This document shows, piece by piece, positions 1 through 12,510 of a stretch of 64,000 bases of DNA (its first letter is position 1; every line of letters begins with the position of its first letter). Both the position numbers and the translations under genes were made by a program. This DNA is from Lunularia cruciata. Its lineage: Eukaryota; Streptophyta; Marchantiopsida; Lunulariales; Lunulariaceae. The notes beneath the pieces are model-generated. The model was not told where the DNA came from. It was given only the letters and a program-made list of their open reading frames with translations, and did no database searches. The stretch covers positions 70,596,552-70,660,551 of the forward strand of contig OX419756.1 in assembly GCA_948567375.1 (NCBI GenBank), in the 5' to 3' direction.

Positions 1-1473
1 GGGAAGGCACAAGCCTTGGGATGGTCGAGAGGTCACCACGTGGCAGAAGCCTCCAAGAGCATCTATTTGTCAACAGTTCCAAGCCTAGATGACGAACTCG
101 TTTGACCAACCGTTCGGATGGACACCAGGATTGTGGCTCGTCGTGTCGGGATAAACTCGAGGTTCTATGTTGAATGTTCCAACTAAGGCATCAAATTTTC
201 ACCTCAGATTTTACGGATTCGACCACCTTATGAATGAAATGCAGAACTGTAAACACGAAAATTTTAACTTTTGCCAGAGCTACAGTAGATCTTCGTAAAA
301 GGGGAAATTGGCGTCACCGGTAAATTGCTGCAGTTTTAATCTATATGGTAAAAAATAATTTTTCGTTTGGTTGGGGGTGAGTAGATAGTGAAGGCACAGA
401 ATATACCTACTTCTGTCTGACTATCTAATCAAACCTAATTCTTGGTGGTACCTGGTGCCTCTAACAGTGTCCCCGGAAGTTTCTGGCCAGCAATTAACTA
501 ATTATGTTGACACTTCTTAATAGTTAATCTACTGCCTGATCGAGAGTTACCCCAGAGAGTAGTTGTCCTAAGAGTTTCGTTATTGAGGAAATTCATCCCA
601 ATTCATAGCACTGCAATTTCATAAATGCTAGTGACCTAGAACACTGAGTTCTTCTAATGTGATACGTGAATTAGAGTCAATTTAATACGTCACTTGAGAG
701 CAGAACAAGAAGAGAGACAAAAAGATAAAATGTGCAAAAGGAAGTTCAACAATCTCGTTTTGAGACTCCGAGAAGAGAATCCTATGCAACATGTTCAAAT
801 ATCTGGCCAGCTATTAACATGGAATCTGCCCATGCTGGCATTCCCCTATAATATCATTAATGAAATTCTATAAAATCATCCCGGTTCTGAACAAATTGAC
901 ACATACCAAAGTACTACCCGAATCCAAGATTACTGTAGGTTAGAGAATGAGAATCATGGAAAAATAGAAAGAAAACTGAATTCATTTTACAGTAAGTAGA
1001 TAAACAAGACCAGTGTAGTTTAGAGAAAGAAAGAAATGACAGAAGAGAAAAATGACTAACGTCACTGTACAGTAATTTGATTAGTGGAGTGGTTAGTGAA
1101 ATCAAGGCCCTTAAGTGGAGCGGGACGAGGGCCTTTCCTTTCATTTCAGTAGGACAGATTTCTGATTCTGATGCTATTGTAGCTTAGCTCCATTTTACCT
1201 CTTAGTTTTTAGCCCTATTCTACCTCCTAGGTTTTATCCTCGTTGGGCTTGACGGGGTCTCCCCAGTTTTCTTGAGGAGAAGAAGAATTCCAAAAGTCTT
1301 TGATCGGCACTAGTGGCAGCGAACGACGATCTGGAGAGGTTTTGTTGCATCTTGCTGACTGAACAGATCTACGACGCTTTGTGAATAGATCGCGGATTCG
1401 AGAAGCGCGATTGAGGTCGTGAGGTTGCTATCGATTCAAGTTTTGTGAGAGTGTACGGGTTGTGGAGGGAGCA
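1..1473. other. Upstream region of the FAX3 gene, no gene seen
   Basis: No open frame longer than about 76 codons and no recognisable protein similarity is visible here. The last 250 bases or so, richer in G and C than the part before, probably hold the promoter and 5' untranslated leader of the FAX3-type gene that starts at 1474. I could not assign a TATA box with confidence. Confidence 0.5.
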
Positions 1474-4400
1474 ATGGAGACGATAGCGGCTTTGGCCGCA
1501 ACTTCTTCAGCTGTGGTTTCTGCTGCTGCTGTGGGAGCGTCGTCGTCGATAACTGGAAGAAGATCTGCCCAGCAGCCGAGACTTTCTTGCAACTTCGGAG
1601 GCGTGGTGGCTTCTGGGTCCAGGAGAGATTTCCGAAAGCCTGCTTTTTGTAGGCGTCAGGATCCGTGTGCAGAGGCGGAGTTGAGGTTCAGTTCCTATGC
1701 ATCATCCCCGCGACGAAGGTCCCTCAGATTTCGAGCTCAGTCGCAGGATGCGGCAGGAAATGTAAGTACAGATGTCGTTCTTTCAAGAATGAAACATAGC
1801 TGTAGTTATTTTACACAGTTCCGCTATAGCTCACAAGGCTCTCGGTTTTCGGCGGAACAGTTTGATAAAAAACGTATTGCTTGAGCTAGTTACCGACTAC
1901 GTAGATATAGCATGAGACTAGCCTTTGCAAGGAACCGAGCCAGAAACTTCTTGAGCCTAGCAAGTCCTTTGATTGTTGATGGATTAGTCTTTGGAACGTA
2001 ATTCTAGTTTCCGAGAAGAACTTCAGGAGTCTTTATTGGACAGTGCTCCGGGGACCGACCACATCTCTCAGAGCAACGTCTTCTCTCCTAGTGGTTGGCG
2101 TTTTCTTTCTCGTTTGTTGTTTAAGATGTGTACCTAGAACTTATGACATACCTTGGAAAATTGCTCCAATCAAGGTATTCGAAGCATGCGGTCTAGCCTA
2201 CACCGTAGTTTGTAACTGTTTTAAGGTTGGTAGGGACAAACTTAATTGTACTTTGCCTCGGTTTTTAGCTGGTGGGATTCACGAAGAGGACGCCACTCTT
2301 TGTTCCACTCAAATGACGGTGATTCAATGGAGGACTTTCATCTTTCGGAATGTCAAAGTTGGAATCTTATCACCTCTGCATTGCTGCAATGCCGTTATTC
2401 TTCAGCTCATACCCGGGCGATAAGTAGAAGTTCGTCATATTTGAGGATTCAACTTTCCACCTTATGCAGGAAGTTAAATTGGAGGAGGTCGTTCAGGAGC
2501 TCGAGAAGCAAGCTGAAGAGTCGAAAGAAGCTTACAGTGAAGCTGTTGATGCACTAAAGGACGAGACGCTTAAGGTCCAGGATTCAGCAAAGACAGCTTT
2601 TGATCCTTCTGCAGAAAAAGCAATCGAAGTTTTGAGGGATACCACCGAAAAGCTGAGGGAAGAAGCTGAAAAGGCTAGGGCAATCTTAACAGCGACAGCG
2701 CTGGAGACCGCTGAGTTGGGTAAGTCGAATTTGAACCTTCTGGCTGAGAATGCACCGGACGGTCCAATCAAGGAGGTTGCAGAATCAGCTGTGGATGCTC
2801 ATCTGTCGGAGAAAACGAAGAAAGGAGCTAAAATTCACGACTTTTGTCTCGGTATCCCTTATGGTGAGTCCTCGACTATTGTTCGTCTGGTGTTTTATCA
2901 TGAATTTGGAGTTGTCTTGTACCGCTTGTGGGCCTATGAAGAGTGCTGACCGTTGCCGGAAAAAAAGAAGGGCATGTAACTTGCCGGACTCAATAAATTT
3001 GACATCCGGATTATCGACTGTTCCCCTATGTTTGAAACAACCTTATCGCACATGCTAGGATCCTCCATACCTGGAAGAGTGGAAGGTGACTTCCCTTCTT
3101 GCTGTCTTTCCCTACCCGTTAGTGAACCTTGGCATAAGGGAACCATTTCATGGTATTGGCTGCTGTGTAGCTGCAAGGCATCTTATACAATGAAGCAATC
3201 AAGTCCAGGTCGACCACTTCTGTTTGAAGCGATGCTAATTGACGGACATTTTGTCTCCCTCCATTTTCGAGGTTCAGAATAGTACATGTTTGTCTTTATG
3301 CCTACTGACGCTACAAGTAAAATTGTGGATTCGAAACCTGCTTTGAGCTCAAATATTGAAATAACCCCCAGTAGTATGTGTTACTAATGCCTCTTAAGGT
3401 CACACAGCCAATGGTCTCAAGTGATCGCTTATTCTACTTGTCATTTGATTATTATTTACTTATGGGTTCTCAGAAATTCACAAGGTTTGCTAGTAGGTTG
3501 TTACTGATGAGAATAAGACGGACATTGTCAGGTGGCATGCTAGTTGGTGGAGGTCTTCTTTGGTTTATTCTCACGGGGAGCACAGCAGCTATCCGCTTTG
3601 GAGTTATTCTGGGAGGAGTTCTTCTGGCTCTCAGTGTGTCGAGTTTGAAAGTGTGGAAACAGGGAAAGTCATCTTTGCCTTACATCCAGGGTCAAGCCGG
3701 TAAGGGCCTTGCTTTTCTTAAATCACTGCTGGACGGAAGATGTCCTAAAAATTGTCGAGTCAGTTGAGGTATATTGGTTTCTTTGACATTGTTGTTACTT
3801 GATGGCCATCGAATAACCATCTGAGTATGGGAGACTTATCTCAGCTCAGTGGATAAGGACAAAGTTAAAGATCAGATGCACATGGATTGTCTTGATCGTG
3901 AATGAAGATTCTCTCAGACGTCTTTGTTCGCATGGGCATGGCGTTCATGCTCCACAAGCTTCTAATTGGAATTATTACCTATATTTTGTCAATGACGAAA
4001 CTCTGTTGATACTCTTGTGTGGCCATGTCAGCTATCGCGGCAATCATCTTCATCAAAGACTCCCGGAAATTTCTAGCGGTATGAGCTTCTGATTACTCCA
4101 TTGTCCTGACAAAATTATGAGATAATTGCTGTAGGCAAATTTTTGAATATCTGCTCTATCTGTTCTAGAAACTTCGGAAAATATCTTACAAGAGCACCTT
4201 CAGAAGAGGCAGGGTTTCGTATGTCAAGTGCGAATCTTTATCGACATTCTTTCTCTCCAGTTTGCTTGTGGATATATCTTGATTGCAGTTCTGAAACTCT
4301 TCCCGCTATTCGACTCTGAATTTCCCCTTTTGCTGGAATCATTTGACTTGCTGCGTTACCAGTTTTAGGCCCTCGAAATAAGTGGGAGTTGTTGTGTCCT

Positions 4401-4679
4401 TTTTCAGACTGGGGGCTTCTTCCCACCGGCAGTTTCAGCATTGGCCAGGTAAACGCTACGTCTTGCCATGCAAGTGTCATTTTAGATGAACCACCCCCTG
4501 TTTGCCAATCACGTTGTGTTGCAAATGGCTTGTTACACGGAAATGCGTTAGGTGGGCTAACATCCTCACTCATGTTTGGTTACAGCGGTGCAATGTTGGC
4601 GTTTTATGCGTACGTATACCTGTCCGGAGGAAACCCACCCAAAAAGGAGAACGCAACAGAGACAGCAGTGACAGCTTGA
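1474..4679 (+). CDS. FAX3: FATTY ACID EXPORT 3-like plastid envelope protein (Tmemb_14 family), 6 exons
   Basis: Coding exons are 1474-1761, 2470-2863, 3532-3699, 4032-4078, 4408-4448 and 4586-4679. All introns are GT-AG and the phases join into 343 codons plus TGA, close to Arabidopsis FAX3 as I recall it. Residues 1-95 are rich in Ser, Arg and Ala with few acids, like a plastid transit peptide. Residues 97-205 are a Glu/Lys/Ala-rich amphipathic helix region beginning EVKLEEVVQELEKQ. Residues from about 217 (HDFCLGIPYG) to 326 form the hydrophobic Tmemb_14 domain, with IRFGVILGG and the closing GAMLAFYAYVYL. FAX proteins move free fatty acids across the inner plastid envelope; this is known for the family and inferred here. 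The in-frame GTG at 1462 is not the start, because ATG 1474 follows at once. The gene looks intact, though transcript data would be needed to confirm the small exons 4 and 5 (47 and 41 bases). Confidence 0.92.
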
Positions 4680-7600
4680 AAAACCAATTATTGAGTTCCC
4701 GTTCAGTTTTAGAAGCGGGTGGAGGGACCTGTGGCAATGAAGGAACATCAAATTCATTCAGGTTTGGTTCTCAAATATATAAAGCTGGTCCCTTTTTAAT
4801 ATAAAATAATGTGCTCACTATTCGTCTTCGGTAGATTGAGTGGTGAAAAAGGTAGCTGATGCTGTGAGCCCGTAGGTTTAGGTGCACGTAGAATTTATTA
4901 CATCGATGCCTTACTATGCACTTTAGGCTTAAACGAATGTGGAGTACAGCAAGTTTTGATAGACTGGCTACGAGCTGGTAGAGAAGTGTCATATAATCAG
5001 GTAGAAAATGGTACAATGGGACCTATTTGTGTTTCATTCCTGCACAGATATGTATTCATCCTTCGCCAATACTAAAGGCGGGTACCCATTCAGCTTGTGG
5101 GTTGGGTCCCAGCCAACAATTTCTTCGGTCAAAAATAGTATTCCTGTTTCAGGTCGTTCTATTTTGTCTCCATCATTTATTGAAGTTGCAGTTTATTGTT
5201 GACTTTTTGTTCGTCAACTAATTAATCCTTTAGTAGGACCATGTATATTTCCCCTAGTGAAACGACGCGATACATTTGTGTACATCACAGGGAACCAAGA
5301 TCAAACATGATTAGTATTGAGGAAGAAACCGTCCCATGTTTATGACGGATTATTGGTATGTTCTTGCTTTATGGCTGAAGCGTCCCGTTCAATAAGAGGA
5401 TCACATACAACATCATCTTCGGCAAAGGTATCCTTTTCCTCTGAAAGATTGCAATGACCTTTCTTCAGAACATGCATAACGAGTTCTAAATGTGTTATTA
5501 TTAAGAGTTTCATTCGAGTCCTTATCTAAATTCAAGGTTCGTCATGTTATCCCCTAACTTCCAAGTTACCTACGTTTAAATTCCCTCCATAGACTCCAGT
5601 GTCTCATCTCTTTGCAAACTCTGCGCAGATCACTTCTCTTATACCATCCACGAAGTGACTATCTTATCATAGTACTGGACACTTCCGTAGATCTCGATGG
5701 TAGTTACATTAGCTACTGTATTTTGTTTTATGTATCTCGTTCCACAACTAATTACTTAACATCATGGTTTTAGTCTCCTAGTGTAGCCATCATTTACGCT
5801 TTATCCAAGAAAATCTCAAGAGAATTAATTGCAAAGATACAAGAAGAAATTAAAAGGTGAACTTTTAATTGGAATTCTCTAGAAACTTACTTGCACAGAT
5901 GTTGTGAAGAAAAATTGGAAGGTTCATTCTTAAATGAGTGTGAGCTTGGCTTGAAATCTTCTCAGAAGAATATGTAGTTCTAGTCGAACAAGCAAGCAAG
6001 CTCCAGCACACACTGTGTGCCAGCACATGGTTCGCTTGAGTTTCCCGGGATTTCATTCTTCTCCATTTCCATTCTGGCTTTCCATAAGTTATAAGATATT
6101 GACGGAAGTGGACTAATTTTAAATGAAATAGTACGGATTTAATACAGGATTTTATGGAATAAGAAGATAAATAAACACTTTTAATATGATTGCACATTTT
6201 GCCATTTTTGTGTGGATCGATCACTAGCATCGATGGTGTCTATATATGTAATTTTGTATGGATAAAATTTTACTTTTGAACAAATTAAAATATTTAAAAA
6301 TTGGAAAGAATGGTAATCAGAGTCACTCCGATTTCATAATCTTGGATTGGAATTCATGCCATTAGTGGTATAGACAGTTGCTTGGTATTTGTAATCTGGA
6401 TTTGAATGCATTTCCTTCATAGTATACATTGGAAGAGTATTATTAATTCATCAAAATTAAAAATCTCTGTTCAAATTGATATGATAAAAGAAAAAGAAAT
6501 GACATCCGTTGCATTAAAGCTCATTCCAATGGAACCCGGAGATTGAAAGATGAAGGTGTTTATGTGTGGTGGTGAATTCCTATGAGCTCTGCATACTCAA
6601 TCGAAATTCGTCCACTCAAAGATGGACTGGAGGAGTGCTTGAATATTGTATCACTTGTGCTCTAACTTACTTTTATTCCTACAATTATAAGCAAAAATTT
6701 GTTGGCCAAAGATAGATTTTGGATGAATTTATAACCTTGAAGTTAGACCGTAGATTATTCAAGTGAACTAAGCATTATCACTCAATCCTATTCAAGCTAA
6801 AATTAACAAGAAACCTATAGCGAAGAGCAACATGATCAAAAAATTGATGAAAAATATGAAGAAATTCTTTAAAAAATGAACCAGAAACCCTTTATAAAAT
6901 GTGGACTAGATACATATCTAGTCCTCTGATTATAAGTCCAAAGAAGTATGGAAAGATAAATATCAACTTGAAGCAATTAAAGGTATTAAAGGAATTCTCA
7001 TTGAAGAAGAAAATGGGTAAAACCTAGAGTGCATACTTTATCAGAAAATTATGAAGTGAAACTAATACCTTACTTTCTTTGTGTACCTAGTACACAATAA
7101 TTAATAGAAAACTGGATAAATAGATAAGCCATACTATACAATCTACTCTTTATTTGAATTTTTTGGTGTGAAATTACATGTGAAAGAATACATTATAATA
7201 TATATTCTAATTTATGTTTAAATTTTCTAGTGTAAAATTTACTTGTTACTAGATAGAGCTCTGTATATATGGATAAATTTTGGTATCAATAAGTATGTAA
7301 TAAAGTATACACTTTGGCAGAGGTTTTAATGTGGTAGTATACTTTATGTTCATATGCATTACTTTCAATTTGCAATCAAAAGAACAATGAAACTAGATCC
7401 ATCAAAGTCTTTGATGAATTACATAGATAATTTATGATAAAATCACATTTTTATTATAGTCTATATTATGCTAAAAATCCATATCACTATTAGCTCTTAG
7501 TTAGTTATAAGTGGATATACAAATTACTCTACTAACCCATTTCCTTGGTATATTCTGAAAAGAACTTCTTATATCACTCTCTAGGAAAAAAATCTAAGAT

Positions 7601-10600
7601 GATAACCTCTAAGTTAGGTGCACACAAAGACTATTGTAACAGGGAGTACACAAAGACTTCTCCAAAATGAAGTCCAAAAGTAAGATATTGTAAAGTTTCA
7701 CTCTTCTTTCTTTAAATACCAAATCTTTATCACAAAGTAGTCATCATTCCTCATCTAGATTGATGTTATTGTATGTAAGACAAACACAACTAACAAACTC
7801 TCTCTCTCTCCTTTATTGAATAGTTACCACAAAGGAAAATAAGCATCCTCTTATATGGATTGATGACATGTCATATAAGACAAACAAAACTAAGACACTA
7901 ATCAAAGACTTCACATGCAAGTCTTGATCAACTCCGCTTATCTTCACTTGCAAGTTACTGTTAACTTCATTTTAAGTCTACACTTAACTTCAATCATAAG
8001 CTACTCTTTATTTCACCTAGAAGTCTACACTTAACTTCACCACAAGTTTTCATCAACTAAATTAATAGCCAAAATCCTAAACTAGATGAGATTTCTCCTT
8101 CTAGTTTTGAGTTATAACCAAATATTATTATAAATCTCCCCCATTTAAGTTATGCCATCCTTGTTATATAATTGTTCATACACTATAACTTTCAATAATA
8201 CATTAGTTACATGAGTTGAAATATCACACATTACTTCATATATTGATATCTTTTCTATTGGACTTAAGTTTTTGATGGCAACCATGTGTTTTTTTCTTTC
8301 TTGTACATGTTGCCATTTTCTTTGATGAACACACATACACACACATAATATGGATTTCTATATATTCTCTCCAAAAGAACTATTGAGCTATCAAGCAAAA
8401 AATGGTCATATAGAAGCACATCAAATAAATAAAGAAAGTGGAATAGAGAAAGAAAAATATACTCTTATATAGTCACTATTTTATTGGCAAAAGAATAGAG
8501 AAAGAAAAATATGCCCTTTTATAGTCACTATTTTATTGGCAGTAGAATAGAGAAAGAAAAATATGCCCTTATATAGTCACTATTTTATTGGCACATGTAA
8601 CCATTTTTCTTGGTGAACATGCATATACACATATTATAATAGGACTTTCTAGATATCCCCTCCAAAAGGGAATTGTCATGTCATGAAGATTTAAAACTTT
8701 ATATAATTAGTACTACCATCATAAATCAAGACATCAATTGAAATGCTCAATGGAAAAGTCCACTCATATCTTAAGTTAAGGCTCCTTGCTCTAGAGGATG
8801 TAAGTTCAACATCTTGGTCAAATCATACCACTATTGGAAGAAAGAACTACTATTTCATATTAAATTCATGAAATATCCTTATCCAAATTAATATCTTCCT
8901 TTCTTATTTCATTGTGTGAATACTACAAGGAACAAAATAATAGATAAGTACATGCCCCTCAACAAATCACTAATTCAATCCATGACATCTCTCAAAATTT
9001 TCCTTATATACTTACTAGGGTAGACCCTATGCATCATGCAAGTGTACAAAAGCACCAATATATTATTATTGGGACCTTAGTAACGTAATGCAAATAATAA
9101 CAGCTATAAATATTTAAAAAGACATGAAAATAGGTTGTGTACTATATAACAATGGTTTTCATATCTTGCAATGTGTTGAAATAAATTGAGCTTTTAATTG
9201 TACACAATTTCAGTTTTAGGAGCTTGAGTCCGGTTGCTATGTCTTGGTCTTTGTTGTCATTGTTTGTCCTTGAGCTATAGCTTTCTCATTTTGTGCTATG
9301 GTTTTCTCACTACAATCATGGTTTTGCCTTGAAATGATACCTTCGTTTCCAAGATGGCAATGTATCACAAAATTTATGATATGCAACCTATATGTAGATG
9401 TGATAGGTGATCAAGTTTAGACATACACGAGTTACACAATGATATGCAATAAATATGATGGTGTGGATGTGCATTTATGGATCATTATAATGAGGAATTA
9501 TAGTGACTATTAACTACAATGAGCAATTTTTGTTGGATAGTATCAATCTCCTTGGACCAGCTTCCTTCTCTTCTATATGCATGCATAACTTGTTGTGATT
9601 TGATACACACAAGTGTTGTAAAGAGAAAGGATTCTCCAATTTTACCATTTGTATGGCTTCTTCCAATCATAAAAGTATAGATGGCTTCTTCTAGTTGCTT
9701 AGTTTCTCTTAATATTATCTCTATCTTTTCTTAACATACTTATTAACAAAATTAATGCACTTTTGCTTCTCCTTTATAGATGCATGGAATTTACTTAATT
9801 TGAATTATCTATAAGACTACTTTGGAATGGTGTGAGATAGCTCTCTATCAGATTTTTTTTTCTAGCTTTGCAACATAATCTTATGTTTCTTTTATTATAT
9901 TGATGAATTAAACTTGAGATGCTAAGATTTTCTTAAAATCTCTCTTATAAAAAAATTAGGTGAATAAAAACATACTTCCTCCACTATAATGCATTGTAAA
10001 ATCTTGACCAAAATTGTACATTGAATTTACTTGCAAAAAATATGATTTTGTTATTGCATCTTGAATATTGACGGTGCAAAAATATTACTCATAATAATTT
10101 TGAAAATTGTTGTCTACTCCTCTTGTAGTGCACTTCACAATGGATAGTTCTAGCTTGGGAAAATAGATATAATTATCCTTTTCATAATAAAACTACTCAC
10201 CTTGGTTGTTAACCATGGGCTTCCAATAATCAAGGGGGATGCTCAATCTCTTCTTGCATTGCTTGAATAGTATAGTTATTTATTGTTTTTGTGCTATTGA
10301 TATGACAATCCTCATTAGAGTTAAGAGAAATCAAAGTCTAAAGCATAATTTAAATAACATATGTCCATGTTATAAATAATAGAGATTTATCTAACAAAAG
10401 GTTAGTATTCAGTATAAGTATATTCTTCTAGAAAGTCTAACCAGAATAGGATATTATGAATTGACGAACCTGGTAATCAAACATGACACAAATACCAAAA
10501 ATCTATTGATTCTGAGATTTTTATTCAAGAGTATTATAGTCTCCGCAAATTCCATTCATATTCTTATCATATTCTAATATCAATGTAGAAATTTATAAAT

Positions 10601-12510
10601 TTATAATTTACAAAATTTTAATAAGAGAAGGAGTTGAGGATGATGGAAGAGAAGATAATATATAAGCTAAGACAAATAGAAAGGCAAAATTAAAATTTTA
10701 TGGATGAAGTTAAGTACACATAGTACTTTGAATGTACTTTGATATGGACAATGTTTTATTGTTTATACTTGAGATAGGTACAAGCTTACTAGGAAACAAG
10801 CTTTTAACTTCCAAACAAAGCTACTCAATCCTTACGAAGGTTTATTTATACCTTATAACCAATTCTATATGATGGTCATGAGTACCTTACTCTACTATCC
10901 TTTCTTTGGAAATTTTCAAAACACCTTCCAGATATTCTCATAAAAACCTACTCCATACTTTGTAGGATATCTTCTAGTATTTTGATCACAAATTTCCAGA
11001 AGATCACGATAATAATTACTATTTTAATTTTTATAGTAACCAATTCCTTCTCATCCTTAAACCATATATTTATCTCCTAATTTCATTTCCATAGTGTCCT
11101 CGTTCAACTCTCTCAGTATCTGAAAATGAACACTATATGTTACTAGGAGGAAATTGGACCTTTATACTATGAGAACATTGTATCCTTCTCGTCAATTGAG
11201 CCAGGAATGTGAAGTCACTATTCGAAATCACTGTCATCAAATAAATGGAAATTTGAAATTTTCTTACGGAATGCACTTCGAAACCGAACCAAGGTTGGCA
11301 ACAAGGTAAAAGAGTAGTTCTAAAGTCATCAACTAAGATTTGAAACTGCTGGATGGAGGTCCACAAAAACCTAACCAAGGTTAGCAGTAAGGTAAATCCA
11401 ACTTGGTTGTGTTGGTACACAAGGGGTAAGTGGGTATGTAAAGAGTGTACTTATTAAGTGTCTCACTTAAGCAAGCAATACAGTCATTAGAATAATCCTA
11501 TACTGTGTCAAGCGTAATAATGAATTTTCAAGCATGAAAAGCTAGCCACCGGCAGAATGAACCACATAACGGAGTTCATTTTGCAACTTATACAATTTAA
11601 TCCTTAAAAAAATGAGACCTTTAATAAAATAAATGTTTTTTCCTTGAACTACTTGGAGAAAAAACTTAAAAAAGGTAAATGCTCTTTCGTGCATGGCAGC
11701 CTTGAAGATAAATCTTCCCTGATGTAAATGCTTTATCTCTCATGTAGCATAACTTGGCGACAGACTTCCTATAAGGTAAATGCTTCATGCCTTTGTATTA
11801 CTTTGATATAACCTTCCATGATGTAGTGCTCTATCCTCATATAGTACTTGTAGGTACATAGGATTTTCATTATCCCTTTATTTTTAATTATTAAATCTGG
11901 GCACCATGAAACACTATATCTTCGTCTTATCCAACTAGGGACATGTGGATTGTGAAGAGTTCCCAAAATCCATAATCCCGAGGGCCCTTATGAGTAATAT
12001 CGCATGAGAATGAAGTAGGGAAAAATAGAGCCTCAAACGATTTTGAACACAAGAATTCCAGGTTATACTCTCGCATTTTGCATGGGAAATATAGGAGATA
12101 TATAGAGTTCTTTATTTGTCCTCAAGACTTTGGAATGACTCTTGGGATGAACTTCCAATAATATGTGAATGCACGATTTTCATTCTCTTTAGCTCGTTTG
12201 CTGCCCTTCCTTTTCGTAATGATGACACAAACTCAGGTATCAAGACACTTCTTCTCGGGTACATGACGAGTAAATTTAAGGCTGACTGACAGGTTTTGTC
12301 CATCAATCTATTCTGGGTGGTTCAGGAATTCGCTTCTCAACTGACTATGACTAAATAGGTTGATAGAAACCTCGAATGGATTCCATGATTATATATTTGA
12401 GTACCAAAACTATCTCGGAAAGATGAGCATCCTAACTACTGTAGTACATACATAGGTTAATGATGCTTCGCTTCCAAAGATGCTTCACGTAGAATTCTTG
12501 ACTAGGAGCT
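4680..12510. other. AT-rich intergenic DNA without a recognisable gene
   Basis: About 7.8 kb separate the end of FAX3 from the 3' end of PIGN, which faces it. Open frames are short, up to about 120 codons, and none resembles a known protein. The stretch is strongly AT-rich with many short tandem and homopolymer tracts. FAX3 polyadenylation probably falls near 4770-4810, where AATATATAAA and AATATAAAATAA occur, but this is a guess from composition. No tRNA, rRNA or transposon terminus was recognised. Confidence 0.6.
8441..8593. repeat. Three tandem copies of a 52-bp unit
   Basis: Units start at 8441, 8493 and 8545, each opening with GAATAGAGAAAGAAAAATAT and ending in a TATTTTATTGGCA stretch. 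Copies two and three share GCCCTT where copy one has ACTCTT. The array ends at 8593, where the third unit gives way to single-copy AT-rich DNA. Confidence 0.9.

Noticed and set aside
1462-1473. Upstream in-frame GTG as start of FAX3
   Set aside because: Non-ATG start with a good ATG twelve bases later; nuclear plant genes start at ATG.
8441-8593. CRISPR-like array
   Set aside because: Units are directly tandem with no unique spacers, in a plant nuclear genome.
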